The position numbers were made by a program, and so were the translations under genes. Below, piece by piece: positions 22,591 through 35,439 of a stretch of DNA of 64,000 nucleotides. The notes below the pieces were generated by a model, which saw only the letters and a list, made by a program, of their open reading frames with translations, did no database searches and was not told the origin of the DNA. Numbering within the stretch: position 1 is the first letter of the stretch; the number at the start of each line of letters is the position of its first letter. This DNA is from Coenobita brevimanus (taxonomy: Eukaryota; Arthropoda; Malacostraca; Decapoda; Coenobitidae), in assembly GCA_032717465.1 (NCBI GenBank), contig CM064663.1:13280396-13344395 (forward strand), given 5' to 3'.

Positions 22591-24691
22591 ACTGTACCTG
22601 CAAGAGGCGTAAGCAAAGAGCTCCTTGCATCACATGCAGCATCAGAGAAGATGATCAGCAGCAGACCAAGCTTCATCATCCTTAGGGCCAATATCTGTGA
22701 AGGCAATCAGCCTTTTAACAATGTGGAAAGTTCATGTATCTGTCATACAATACTCCTTTCCTCATCAGTAGTTACGGGTCTGGTGCCATGATACTAAGTA
22801 CAGGCATTTAAGGCAAGGGTGACAAACCCTGATAAGCCCGAGAGGCATTGTTTTAGCAGTGATCCCGAAACAACCCTCAGACTGGAAATCCAATAGACCA
22901 GAAAGCGTTGATTTGGTTAAACAGTTACCTCCCATCATGGTATATGTTTCCCTAGATTAGAAGAAACCATTTGGCTTGCCACTCAGGTAGTCACCAGAAA
23001 GATGCATTACATGGAGGAAATGGATGGTGGCCACGCCTACCTACCATATAGTTTGTAAAAAATGTATATCGCATTGGAAATGTAATAAGAAACATTTCAA
23101 AGGGCACCCAAATGTATATTAATGTACGGCTGTTGTATCTTAAGTAAAGGTTCATATCCATGTAATGCACTTCTGTAATAAGTTAATAATTGCTTTTTCC
23201 TCTAGTTGCTGTGACTTATATAAATACTGGCTTTGAAGTTTAAGACGAAATCCCTATTTATGCCAAGGATGATGTTCACCAAAACATTGACAAAACTAAC
23301 AAATGCGTGTAAAATCCCCTCCATAGTCTTACCCTCTCACCCCATCTCTGCCCTTCGCTTGCTTAATGCAGGTCATTGTCATAACACCAGAGCACCTTTG
23401 GGGAGGATGTGAAGTGGGGTGGGTAATCATGATAAACGTGAACACCCCCTCACCCCTGACATAGAGCCTTTTCACATTCATCTTCAAAGCTGGTGTTAAG
23501 ACAAGGCTGGGGAGTTTGCGTTTAGTTAGAGTAGCTCCATACCAAAAGGATGGAAAGAGATAATAAAACAACACAGTGTCTTTTTTGTAAGGTTTAATGC
23601 TTGACAGGAACATATACTGTGCACTGAGGATCACAGACTATAGCTCGGAGGCTACGTATAGCACTGGACATTTCATCTGACACATTCACTTTTTTTTTTT
23701 TTTTCACTGTTTCTCATTTTTTTATGTGAACAGCGTGTGTAAAAGATAAATTTTTCAGTGCCTGATTTGACACAAGGCATGTGCATGGTAAGGGGTCCTA
23801 GGGCCAAGTCATCACATTGATGGATCGCATAGCACACAAGAGACGTACAGTTGGTACACATTAATTTTCACCTTTTCACATTATATCACCCATATTTTAT
23901 TTTTATTTTTTCAGTGTCATTCGCTTGCACTGATTGAATTCTTTTTTTCTTTGTCTGCCGAGATCACAAACGAACCAGAGAAATAATCTTGTGATAAAGA
24001 GCACAAGGGAGGTGCACCGCGCTACCTCTTGTGATGAATGGACGCCTGCTGCCCTCCTCACCCAGTGGTGGACTGGAGCACATTGTGCAGGCATCTCCTA
24101 ACTGGTATGGAGTAGCGTGACGGTGAGAGAGAGCGTAAGCATCACTTCTGTGAGGGTATGGAGCACAGTGTTATTTTTCTTGGTTATTGCCTAGGAAAAC
24201 GCTTACTGCTATGCATGGGGCATCCCCCAGGCGTGATTTATGTATGTTATGATGAAGGATGACGCTGAATTGCACCGGCCACCTCTTTGTGCAAGTGAGA
24301 GTGAGTGTGTGCATAGAGAAATGCCAGGGATGCCGCTATTCCCCAAAGACCGTGTGTTCACGGATCACTTACCAAGTCTACTTCTGCTATTATTTCATGG
24401 GTGATAATAGACTCTACTAGTAGACTTTCTGCTAAGCAGAGAGTGCCCTCACTGAAAACGGGGGCACCCGAATCTGCACAGAACAATGTCTCTCTCCAGT
24501 CCGCACCTATTGAAACTTCCAGGCACTGCTTAAGCCCTGCTACTGGGCATAGATGATGGTGGACAGTAGGTATCTTACAGGCTGGGATTGTGAGAGGAGC
24601 AAGCCTGATGTCTTCTTCCTCGTTTTTTGCAAGCATCCTTGGAGATGGCACTGGGGACACCGCCAATCCATCCTGTGCAAAGATAGTGCAC
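22591..24691. repeat. 2.1-kb direct duplication, copy 2
   Basis: Homologous over its length to 163-2286. Its right end, GTGCAC, is exactly where a reverse-oriented LINE begins, so the copy is interrupted by that insertion or ends there. Differences from copy 1 are scattered substitutions and small indels. Confidence 0.85.
24373..24672 (-). other. Exon-like open segment, copy 2
   Basis: 300-bp, 100-codon segment with splice-like borders: acceptor TTTGCACAG on the 5' side and donor GTAAGTG on the 3' side, both in phase 0. It is open throughout, unlike copy 1. It lies in a longer minus-strand ORF (24358-24693). Nearby residues include a CPVAGLKQCLEVSIGADWRE stretch and an acidic C-terminus. I recognise no family. 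Conservation of length, frame and splice-like signals in both copies is what suggests former coding function; whether it is transcribed cannot be told. Confidence 0.4.
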
Positions 24692-24791
24692 ACTGGGTTG
24701 GTTGGTTGGTTTAGATTTGCCTCCCCATAGGGAGGACACAGGCAAACAAAAGCCCATCAGAGAAATGTGCTTTTAAATCAAGAAATAGAAT

Positions 24792-25664
24792 CTAGGATGG
24801 GGGTGGGTACATGGCTCCAACCCCCAAAATCACAGAGATAGGTGCTTGTGCAATAATCTCTGCTGCCAATTGAAAGTCATTATCCCTATTATGAAACCAC
24901 TTGCCAATACCGTACCGAAGCCGAGATGTTGCGGGACAGTCCAGCACATAATGTAGCAGGGACTGGTCACTGTTGCCCAAGCAGTGAGGGGACGGCTCTG
25001 GGTTGCTGTCGGCCACCTGGCTGTAGCAAGGAAACCCCAGGTGCAAGCAGCGAAGTGGAACCAGAAGGTAGTTGGGGGTGTCATGGTTAACTGTCACAGG
25101 TGTGTACGCTGTTGCTATTGTGTACCATGTAGCTGAACAGGAGCCCTCCCGTACCTGAGATTGATGATCATCTTGCGAAAGGGGGCTGACGTTGTCAGCC
25201 ACCCTTTGCAATAGAAGGGATAAACTAGGATGCAGCTGAAATGTCGGTACAGGGAGAGTGCAGGCGTGGCGAGCATCAGCATCAGCACGCTCATTGCCTG
25301 AGATACCAACGTGCCCAGGAAGCCAGTGAAGAAAGACTTCACCTCCCCGACCGGTGATGGAAGCAGCAACAGCCATGATGGAGGTAATCAGATACTTGTT
25401 GTCGGTGTAGCAGTGAGTTTGGAGGCCACGTATAGAGGAGAGTGAATCCATATGGACAATAATGCGCCAATGAAGGTGGTGATCGGCGTGGCAAAGGGCG
25501 CCGAGAATGGCGATAAGCTCAGTCTGGTAGGCAGAAATGCCGGAGGTGACACACCAGGACTCAACCCACTCACTACAAACAAATGCAGCACCCGCAGACC
25601 CATCAGCACCAACAGACCCATCAGTATAGTAGACTGCAGCGTCTGGAGAGTAGAGGGCTGCCAT
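24792..25664 (-). pseudogene. I/R1-type LINE: RNase H and C-terminus
   Basis: 290-codon open segment. An RNase H fold is clear: YYTDGSVGADG (first catalytic Asp), YQTELIAILGAL (Glu), IIVHMDSLSSIRGL (Asp) and WLPGHVGISGNERADADAR (terminal Asp/His region). The C-terminal part has H/C-rich motifs ending LLHYVLDCPATSRLR, the usual zinc-like tail of these proteins. The domain would degrade the RNA strand of the LINE cDNA hybrid. This is the best preserved piece of the element; the start is not a true initiation codon, since the domain is part of a larger ORF2. Confidence 0.85.
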
Positions 25665-25741
25665 ACGACTAAGACCATCCTGGGGGAGGACAGCAGGGAG
25701 AGAGGACCTTGGGACTGCTATAGTGGGCTCAACACATCAAA

Positions 25742-27187
25742 TCACAGGTGGAAGCCAAGGAGGAGCAGGGACTTATATGCAGGGTTATGCAAGTCAGGAC
25801 CATCCTGAATGGCATCAGTGGCTTCAAGCTTACGAACGATGTCAGCAGCAAGCAGAATCCAGTCACCTCCAGGGTGTGGACTGGGGGGCCGATCAAGTGT
25901 CCGCTGGAGGAGTATGGACACAGTGAGGTGGGGCTGGTGCCTACAGAGCTGAGTAACGACAGCTGTTGTTCGTGCCCAAATGCGATGCTGCAGAGAGGGA
26001 AAATCACTCTCAGCCCAAAGGTTGATCAGGTGGGTCCAGGGAGGTGCACCAAGCATTACACGCAGAGCAGTGTTTTGCAGAACTTCCAAAGAAAGACGAA
26101 GCGACTCCAAGACTCCGATAAGGCATATAGCTCCATAATCCATGATGGAATGGATAGCAACGGGAGTAGGATGTCCGTAGGACACTGTATGAGGCACCCA
26201 GGTTATGGTGAGAAAGGGCATTGAGGGCAGCGATGCGGGTAACCGTCCACTCCTGTACATATCGGACATGACTGGCAAACGTTAGACAGCTGTCGAACCA
26301 TACACCCAGGTACTGGTGACGATGAACAATGTCAAGGCGATTACCCCCAAGAAGAAGGGGACGGTCAGGGGGGGCGAAGACCGAAAGGCAGCCATTTGGT
26401 TTTTTGAAAATTGATTTTTATGCCAAGCTCACAGCATGTGGCATGAAGACAGGAGAGCGTAGTTGATGCCTGGGTGTACCAGGTCCGTCTTGACAATACC
26501 AGAGTCAAGTCATCCACATAACAAAAGAGAGTAACCTCTTGGCCATAGTGTACAGTAAGCAGGTCCTCAACTAAACCATTAAATAAATGAGGACTAAGTA
26601 CACTGCCCTGAGATGTGCCATTGTCATGTGGTTAGGGAGAGGGAGACTTTGCCCTGAAAACGGACACAAGTAGCACAGCCACGAAAGAAATCCCTCACCC
26701 AGGAGAGAAGGTGACCACCCAAGCCCTTCGCTGCAAGTGCTGCCAGTACTGCATCCGGATTGGCAAGTTCAAACCCCTTCTCCAGATCGAGGAAGACAGC
26801 CATGCCACGACCACTCCTCAGCCCTCCAAGAAAGGAGGCCAGACAATGCTGAGTACTCCTGCCTGGGAGGTAAGCAAAAAGCCGGGGATGGAGCGGCCCC
26901 AACCTCCAGGCAAGACGAGAAAGGACAAGCCTCTCAGCAGTCTTGGCAATGCAGCTGAGGAGGGAAATCGGCCTCATGGTAGCCGGGTCACGTGGTTTAG
27001 GGATTGGGTGAATAATGGCTGTCTTCCATGATCCAGGGAGACGCCCTTCAAGCCATGAACGATTGAACAGATCTAGGATACAAGCCTTCCCTACCTGGCT
27101 GGTGTGAGCCAGGAGGGAGTATAGAAGGTCATCAGGGCCTGGAGCTGTATCCCGTCTGCCAGACAATGCCCGATCCAGCTCCAGCAC
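25742..27187 (-). pseudogene. I/R1-type LINE: reverse transcriptase
   Basis: From 27187: GRRDTAPGPDDLLYSLL, WKTAIIHPIPKP, MRPISLLSCIAKTAERLVL and AVFLDLEKGFELANPD (finger and palm blocks). An in-frame stop at 26624 separates the catalytic strand, FCYVDDLTLVL, near 26510. The thumb follows at 26278-25742 with QNTALRVMLGAPPWTHL. An AFDRA-type motif reads KGFELA, so the finger sequence is altered. At least three frame breaks occur. The enzyme would carry out target-primed reverse transcription. Confidence 0.85.
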
Positions 27188-27699
27188 AGTGAAGGGGTGG
27201 TCCGCAATGTCAGGACGAGAACAAGCACTTTAACAGTGTCCCTGCGGGGGCCCACAAGGCTAGCTTGAAGGTCACTGACAGTCTGTGGGAGGTTCATGGT
27301 TGAAGTACGAGCAGCAAAGTGGGCAGCAAGGCGATCTGACTCACCTGCGGGGTCAGGATGTGCTGGTGGCCTGGCTGGTCTGGGAGAGGAAACAGATTTG
27401 ATCCTCACCCACATCTCCCCAAATGAGGAGCGGGAATCGAGTGACTGACACCACTTCATCCAAGCCTCTTCCTGGACATGTCGCCCAACTGCAGCCAGTT
27501 ATCTCCTGGTTGGAGAGGAAGGCCTCCGACGGTAGGTCTTACGGGGTGTGTTCAGCTGATAATTTAGCTCCTGGACCCGCTCGTTGTAGAACCAGTAGTC
27601 CTTGACGAAAACTGTGGGGAGCTTGGTGAGGGGAATACTAGCTGCAGCTGTGCGATGCAAGGCATGGGCAACCTGGTCGGCATGGTCCTCAAGGGAAAG

Positions 27700-28316
27700 T
27701 GGGGGAACAACATTGTACAAGGCGACCTCAACAGCTTATGCGTACTCAGGCCAGTGCGCATGCCGTAAGTTCCATCGGGGCGAAGGCGGCAGAGGAGGTG
27801 GAAGAGGAGCCGCTGACAATTCCATCACCACAGCAAAGTGATCACTGGTGAGGAATGGGTGTAAGGACCACATCGACACACTAGCAAGAGGCGCAGAGAC
27901 AAAGGAGAGGTCAAACCTGCCGCCACTGATATGCATAGGCTTGGACAAGTTATTCAGTAAGGAGACCCCCTCAGTTTCCTCGAGGGCGATGGCAACATGT
28001 TGCCCTGCCTCATTCGCCGGGAGGGGTGAGGAGAGGACTGGATGGTGGGCATTAAAGTCATCCCCAATAAGGGTGGACTCCACATCAGCGTGATGCAGGA
28101 GCTCGCCAATGTCTAAAGTCCCACCGTAGCTTTTATAAATGTTGTATATGGTCAAGGAAGTTGTGGCGAGCGCAGGACAACTCCTTGAACCTCAACACCC
28201 TCGCCGCAGTAGATAGGAGGGCTACACTCAGTGCAGGTGATGTGATCCCTAACCAGGATGGCACATCCCTGCGTATCACCTGGAACCTTAGGGAGGAAAA
28301 AGCCGGTGTACCCTTG
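27700..28316 (-). pseudogene. I/R1-type LINE: endonuclease C-terminal half
   Basis: Apurinic-type endonuclease-phosphatase fold remnants: the minus-strand ORF 28155-27736 contains STLIGDDFNAHHPVL (Asp/Asn active-site loop), GGRFDLSFVSAPL and FLTSDHFAVVMELS (catalytic Asp-His). An upstream remnant to about 28316 is in another frame (RFQVIRRDVPSWLG-like). Its N-terminal half is missing. It would nick the chromosomal target. EN-to-RT linker sequence follows at 27100-27700. Confidence 0.8.
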
Positions 28317-28644
28317 TACCTTAACCCCTTAAATGAGGAGCGTCACTTTCGTGATGCTTGGGAGCAAGGGGTCATACTGTGGGGCATCACTTTTGTGATG
28401 CTTGGGAGCAAGGGATCATACTGTGGGGCGTCACTTTTGTGATTCTGTGTTATTTTGAATTCGCCCGGGCTTTCAAGTGGTGGCTTCTATCATCTATCAG
28501 TACTGTCAATGTCCAACACTAGTCAGCACTCCTAATCTCATCTGTACTCCCATCCATTGTTGAGAATTTAGCCAATTCTCCCCGTTCTTGACTCCCCTCC
28601 CTACCTCCCCTCCATTACCCTCTCCTCTCGCCTGCCCGGCCGTG

Positions 28645-29275
28645 CTATGCTAAGTAAATCTTCCCTGGAATTTTCCACTGATTTCATCCATTGAAATAAG
28701 CCCTATGCCCTATTCTTATACCAAATAAAATATATAAAAAAGAAATAAGGTAAGTGATAGTGCCATACACTTGGAATTGGCTAATTATCACCTGACAACA
28801 CCTCACGTGCACTCGTTCGCTAATTTTCCCTGTTTATTTCCCCTTCAAATATGCCGTATAATCTATTCTCGTAATAAGAATATATATAAGAAAGGAAGGG
28901 AGAAGCCTAAGTGATATTTACATTCACCTGGAACTACCTAATTATTGCAGGCCACCACACTGTATTCTATGCTAAGTAAATCTACCCTGGAATTTTCCAC
29001 TGATTTCATCCATTGAAATAGGCCCTATGCCCTATTCTTATACCAAATAATATATACAAAAATGAAATAAGGCAAGTGATAGTGCCATACACCTAGAATT
29101 GGTTAATCATCACCTGACAACACCTCACATGCACTCGTTCGCTAATTTTCACTGTTTATTTCCCCTTGAAATATGCCATATAATCTATTCTCGTAATAAA
29201 AATATATATAAGGAGGGAAGGGAGAAGCCTAAGTGATATTTACATTTACCTGGAACTACCTATTTTATTATCTAT
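28645..29275. repeat. Tandem duplication, about 322-bp period
   Basis: CTATGCTAAGTAAATC begins at 28645 and again at 28967; the following ~300 bp are nearly the same, including ACACCTCAC.TGCACTCGTTCGC. It doubles part of the left arm of the fold-back element. Confidence 0.8.
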
Positions 29276-29295
29276 TGTCTAGATTTCCTGCCAAT

Positions 29296-30630
29296 CATTT
29301 CTACCTATCTATCTATCTATTGCCAGATGCCTCAATCCCGTTCGGGGTGGCCACAAACAAACCGCCTCCACGTCGCCCTGTCCCCCACCATTTCACTGCC
29401 CTGCTCCCAACTCACACACCCCTCTCTCATATACCTCTCCACCCCATCCCTCCATCTCATCCTCGGCCTCCCCCTCCCTCTTCCCCCTTCCACCTCACTC
29501 ACATACACTCTCTTCGTCAGTCTTTCACTCTCCATCCTCTCCACATGGCCAAACCACCTCAGTGTATTCCTCCTAACGCTTCCTATCACATCCACATCCA
29601 CACCACAACGCTTCTTTATAACCTCATTTGTCAGCCTCTCTCTCTCCATGTGACTCCACAGGCTCCTCTTAAATAACTCATTTCCACTGCTCTCACTCTT
29701 GACTTGTGTCCTTCCAGCAACGTCCAAGCTTCACTTCCGTAAGTTAGAGTTGGTATCACAATACTGTCATGTAGTAACTTTTTCACTTCCATGCTCACTT
29801 CCCTGCTTCTTATCACTGCTTTCAAGGAACCAGCAACCTTTCTTCCCTGTTGTACCCTTTCAAGCACTTCACCCTCCAAACCTCCATCCTTACTCATCAC
29901 ACTACCCAAGTACTTAAACATACTCACATTTTCCATTTCCTCACCATCCAACCTCGCTGTACATTCACTGACTTCACCTCTCTCAAAGACCATCTCTACC
30001 CTACATTCACCTTTGGATTCCATTTCTTACACACTCTCCCAAACTCATCCACCAAGCCTTGCAGCTCTCCTTCATCTTCACACAACAACACAGTATCATC
30101 CGCAAACAACAGTACAGGGAGTTTCCAAACACTACCCTCTCTCACCAGGGCCACTCCAACATCCACTACCCTACCTTGTACCTCTTTTATTACCCCATCC
30201 ATGTACAGATTGAAAAACCATGGAGACATGACACATCCCTGTTTCAACCCAACCTTCAAAGAGAAAAATTCACTCACTTCACCATCCACATGCACTGCAG
30301 CCTTAGCACCATCATTCATACTCTTTACAGCATTCAACAACTTCCCATCTACTCCATATATTCTTAATTCTTTCTTCAATCCTTGTCTATCCACCCTGTC
30401 ATATGCTTTCTCCAAATCCATGAAAAACTTCTTTCCCTTCTCTAGAAACGTTTCCACAGAAGATCTAAGAATGAATATCTGATCTACACCTCTTCCCTTC
30501 CTAAAGCCTCCCTGTTATTCTCCAACTAATTCCTCTGTTCTTTCTCTAACTCTGTTAATAAGTATCCTACCATACACTTTTCCTATTATACTAAGAAGAC
30601 AAATGCCCCTATGATTACCACACACTTCTT
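29296..30630 (-). pseudogene. LINE-A, RT to 3' end
   Basis: Starts (minus strand) within RT: LEKAYDRVDRQGLKKELR, LKQGCVMSPWFFNLYMDGVI and LLFADDTVLLCEDEG with an intact FADD, then MFKYLGSVMSKDGG, EVKKLLHDSIVIPTLTYGSE, RRNTLRWFGHVERM and RATWRRFVCGHPERD. It finishes with the ATAG tail (CTATCTATCTAT on the + strand at 29300). Frames break near 29996 and 29650. It is the most complete LINE-A in the window but lacks the endonuclease. Confidence 0.88.
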
Positions 30631-32102
30631 TTTTACGAACGCGTACAACTTCCCACTTGCGCTCGTTCACCGCTGGTATTCTGTCATTTATTATTCATAA
30701 AAACACTCATACTTTATATTTCTGTTACTATATAACACTTATATATATCTCCAGTCTTTATCCATATATATCTCCAGTCTTTATCCATAAGTTTCCTTCA
30801 GTAATAGTAGTTTATTGTCACTGTAGACATTCAATTTCTCTTTCAGTAAAATATGTAGCATTCACTTTCTCATCTTGTGTACTAGCGTTGAGAGCGAATC
30901 TGTCACTTTCACTTTCACTCTCATAACGCACAGTATTCATACATGCTAGAGTGAAACTTTCACTTTCATTACTCCTAGTATATATACTCGTATTCTTATA
31001 ATACTACTCATTTACATTTCTATTTACATTCTCCATTTTATTTACATTATTTGCATTTCTGTTTTATTTACACTGTGAAACGCACTGTCATTTGCAGCAA
31101 CTTATAAAACTATTTTCCACTGTACACTTATATTTACTTTCATTGCTTTCACTTGCTGTTTACACATTATTTACACATTATTTACATTTCCACTTACACT
31201 GTTTTACTCACCAGAAAGATCGTAGTCACTGTCCATCATTTTCATTGATAAATTAGCCAGTTCACGTTCCACAGCAGTCACTTAGCCCTTTACCCCTCTC
31301 CACACGAGGTTTAGTAGGGATAGAGGTCACAGGGCCCTTTGCATGGGTCTAAAAAGTGGTGGAATTGGACAAGCGCGAATCCGACGTGGTTTCACCTTGA
31401 AAGATGACAGTAAACTGAATGCTGTGGTGGCCTAGGGGCAATGAAAGGCTCCCAATGTCAGCGTGGTGACAGCTGCTAATATAAGAGCTTTGAAATGATT
31501 GGCAGGAAATATAGATAATACATAATAAATTAGGTAGTTCCAGGTGAATGTAAATATCACTTAGGATTCTCCCTTCCTTTCTTATATATATTTTTATTAC
31601 GAGAATAGATTATACGGCATATTTCAAGGGGAAATAAACAGGAAAAATTAGTGAATGAGTGGACGTGAGGTGTTGTCAGGTGATAATTAGCCAATTCCAG
31701 GTGTATGGCACTATCACTTACCTTATTTCCTTTTTGTATATATTATTTTGTATAAGAATAGGGCATAGGGCTTATTTCAATGGATGAAATAAGTGGAAAA
31801 TTCCAGGGAAGATTTACTTAGTGCAGCACGGTCGGGTAGGCAAGAGGAGAGGGTAATGGAGGGGAGGTAGGGAGGGGAGTCAAGAATGGGGAGAAATGGC
31901 TAAATTGTCAACAATGGATGGGAGTAGAGATGAGATTAGGAGTGCTGACTAGTGTTGGACATTGGCAGTACTGATAGATGATACAAGCCACCACTTGAAA
32001 GCCTGGGCGAATTCAAAATAACAGAATCACAAAAGTGACGCCCCGCTGTATGATCCCTTGCTCCCAAACGTCAAAAGTGAAGTCCCGCGATTAAGGGGTT
32101 AA

Positions 32103-32590
32103 ACTATTGTTGAAACTGAGATCCGAGTACCAGCACAAAACCTGAGTAGTTTGATGACAGTTTCACTGCTCTTCACTGACACTGGGAACTGAATAGGCAT
32201 GACCCTACAAGAAACTTTGTAAGAGTCAGTCCATTCCTACAGGCATGGCAGGAAGTAGGCTGGTGACAATGACTACTCTGAGAACATTGCCCCATTCCAA
32301 ATGTCGTGGTTGTCAAGTTCCCACTTCGCCCAGGAAATGGAGAGCATCTCCATCAATGCTGAAACAATTCGTTGCACAATGCCATCTTCTTCAGTGGAAG
32401 GTGCGGCAATTACCTCACCATTGTAGGCGTCTGTGATGGCTGTGGCCTGAGCCCTGGGCTAAAGGAGTGACAGTAGTTCACAGTACTTGCTCAGTGTAAA
32501 CACTGTGTGCCACATGGGTCAGAAAGACCAAATGAACTTGAAACTAATGTTAAATACTGTATTATCCATCAGGAGAAAACAATGAGTGAT
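32103..32590. repeat. Flank repeated from 5452-5917
   Basis: Homology with the flank of the other TTAA element begins at the TTAA border and ends near 32590. The minus-strand frame of the first copy is partly retained but broken by stops here. Confidence 0.6.
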
Positions 32591-34068
32591 GAGGGAGAGT
32601 ATCGCTTGATGGAAATAGCTCGTTGTGCCCATTCAGACTGAAAACTGTGCAGTTGTGCAAGCCACACGCTACATACTATACTAGACCAGTTATGGCCTCA
32701 GTAAACATAGCATGACAGAAGAATTCTACCTAGCTAGAATACAGTGAAAAAGTTGTGAACCTCATTCTCAATCAGCACACTAAAAACTACACTATACCTG
32801 TATTGACATTATGAAGAGTAAAAAACTAAAATCTGGCCAGAGAGGAAAAGTATAGCGTGATGGAAATGGCTCATCATGCTTGAACAAGCCAAAAAGCTTG
32901 TAACTACGAAAAATAACACAGATGGACCAAAACATGTTGTAGCTCCATGCAAGCAAAGTCTAGGATGAGCACCATGCAATAGGGGAAGCTTGCCCTACTT
33001 GATGAAATCTGTGCGCGATGAGGAGCCAGCAGCCACACTAAAAAACATATTTTCAGATGTCGTATAGTAAGACAACAGTCCAATCCCTGACAGCCTAGCA
33101 TGGCAGAAGTATACCACGGCAGTCATATCGACTGAAAAACTGAGCACGGTGTGGGGCTGCAAACCAGAAATTTATATAGTGAATCCAGGAAAGACAATTG
33201 ACAAAAAAAAGAAAAAAAAATGTGAAACAAGGGCACTTCCTGCAAGATGCAGGCTTACGATGCAACCGTGAAAGTAGTAGCACAGACTCGAGAAGATGCT
33301 GGTGCACGGGTTGCTCATGCACTGCACGGAAAGAGAGAATGATTTGCCTTGCCGACACCAGCATTGAGCTAAGGAAGGACAGAGAAGGGGTGATGGGGTA
33401 AGGATATGAGAGGATTGTACTCACGTTTGCTAGCTTTCACTTTTTTTTTAGGCTGCATTTATTTCCACGATTTTGGGGGTATAGTTCCCTGCTGCATCCA
33501 ACAGAAGTGAAAGGAGCTAACTCTACAGGTAACTAAATGCTGACTCGCCCACCTTGCCATTAATATTATTTTATCGAAAGAAAATGGAGAGGGGCACATT
33601 CACACACTGGCACTGAGGATCCACACTCTGTTTATACAATATCTTGCAATGCACCCCTTTTCTCCAGGAAGGAAAATTGTGGACTACAAGAGAAGGGCAC
33701 CTTCTCTCTGCAGTCCATTGGATTTAACTAAAGATGAGCCTTTGACAACAAAATCAACATTAAGCCTCCCTCTGTTTGTAATGTGAAGCCAAATTGTGTT
33801 TACATGCAACTAGCAATGCAACCCATGTTTGCTAGAGTTAGTCATATTATGGAAAATTGATGACAGTATTTTAGAAATCTTTAGAAATCTTTCGTGGCTG
33901 GACGAAACAGCAATCACACACATTTCTTCACCAAATAACACACCCACTAATTCATCTACTGATCTTGGAGAACTTTTTTGGGGGGAGGGCGGGTGATGAG
34001 GGATCGAGAATCTGAAGTGGAGGTCAGTATTTACATCTATTGGTCGCCATGACCTACTTTTGTTTGTA
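32591..34068. other. Unassigned, with loosely repeated segments
   Basis: Three diverged segments of about 240 bp share a TAGCRTGATGGAAATGGCTC / CTGAAAA.CTG.GCA pattern between 32590 and 33180. No protein domain is recognised; ORFs here are short. 33430-34068 shows nothing to annotate. Confidence 0.4.
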
Positions 34069-35425
34069 TTAACCCTTATATACCAGGACTTTCCCACCAT
34101 TGTCCACTCCTTACTGGGAATTATCCAGATTTTGGGAAGAGTACCCTTATTTCAAACCCTGATATCTTCCAATTTATTATAACTAGAGGAAAAAGTAAGT
34201 ATACAAAAGACTCTTCAACTCTTCCTTTTTCAAATTAATTTATCTCAAAGTCTGCAGGTGGTCCCATCAGTGAGTAAGGATACATTAAAGATGACTGGTT
34301 TTCCATGTTTTGGCGGGCTAATCCGGGTGCGCGCTACTGCCAGTGACCTTGGACTCGCTGGCTAGCAAAGGCAACACTGACTGGAGTGGTGATTGTAAAA
34401 CTGCCCGGCCTCTCGGAATATTGCACTCATTCTTTCGACGTTTCCTTACTCACCATCGAAAGGATGAGTCATCACCCCGTCCATGTGGCTCCCCATAATT
34501 TTTTCTGCCCGTTTCATAGTGCCATTATGTCCTGTAGATGTATAGGAAAAGAATACCTCTTTATTTTCGGTACTTGCTTCTTGTGTCAATTATAATAATT
34601 TCCCCCTACTACGGCACTTATTTTTGCACTTGGCATCATGATTACAGGTAATTGCACTTCGAGAAGTAAATGTTCTGGCTGTTTCATGAAGTATGGTTGA
34701 GTATGAGGTAACTACCTGTACAGAAATTGTGACTAATTTGTACTAATCAGAGGCATCGTGAAAATATTACTAATGTTATACACAACTTACTTTTTTTGTA
34801 CTTCACATCACAAATACACTAATGCTCACATATTCACCATTATTTTGAGAAATGAGGGAAATAATTTAGTTACAGACAACCAGGTGATCATTCTCTCCAA
34901 TGCACTTTTGGTTTTCTTTCATTGTACTAGATAGGGTTACTCAAGGTAATTCCAATCATTGTTTCACAAATAACCATAAACAGTAACATTTATTTCAATG
35001 CACTTGCAAAACTTATTATAAAACACTTTTTTCGTAACAATATATATAACTTATATCTTACATTTCACTTAGATAAAAAAAAAAAACACTGTTATGCATA
35101 TTTGTTTACTATTTACAGTTTCCCCCACACCTGCTTATTCACTGAGCCCTTTCCTTGGCGGTAAAGACAGAACTTTCGCGGAGATCATTGATGCAGTCGG
35201 AAGTGGATGAGGAAGATAAGGAAGACATCAGTCTACACTCTACCAGTGCTGTGTACAGACTGAGCCATGTGTCAGTAGGTACCTTGGGCACCTACCTACC
35301 TTATGGTTGTCATGGAAAATGGTCGTGAGTTCAAAGGGTGCCGCGAAGATGCTGGCAGCATATCCGGTCAGCTGGTGGCACTCCACACCCTGAATAGTGA
35401 CGGCTAGCCAGCGCGCAGGGGTTAA
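34069..35425. mobile_element. Possible TTAA-bounded element
   Basis: TTAACCC at 34069 and, inverted, TTAACCCC at 35422-35425 could be the ends of a ~1.35-kb non-autonomous element; the inverted similarity beyond the first eight bases is weak. No transposase is seen. Confidence 0.25.
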
Positions 35426-35439
35426 TGCACACAAGAGAT

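Larger units (their letters stand above)
24693..28320 (-). mobile_element. I/R1-supergroup LINE, 5'-truncated
   Basis: On the minus strand, reading from 28320 down, are endonuclease, RT, thumb/linker and RNase H remnants, followed by a 3' UTR and a short CCAACCAACCAACC-like tail at 24693. Presence of RNase H after RT places it near the I/R1 type of non-LTR elements. The 5' end stops at the TTAA border of the fold-back element at 28321. Stops and frameshifts show that it is inactive. Confidence 0.85.
28321..32102. mobile_element. Fold-back TTAA element with long inverted arms, holding a LINE-A
   Basis: The left end TTAACCCCTTAAATGAGGAG and the right end (reverse complement TTAACCCCTTAATCGCGGG) are inverted copies that stay homologous for about 600 bp each (28321-28945 against 31510-32102). 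Both ends carry TTAA (28321-28324, 32099-32102). The left arm contains a 322-bp tandem duplication. A LINE-A fragment (29296-30630) sits between the arms. Non-coding apart from the LINE. The right half is homologous to 4050-5405. The left flank is I/R1 LINE sequence and the right flank is the duplicated locus, so the left TTAA is inferred to be inside the LINE. Confidence 0.65.

Noticed and set aside
25452..26224. Plus-strand ORFs of 118 and 158 codons
   Set aside because: Antisense of the I/R1-type LINE RNase H and RT; no domain in these frames.
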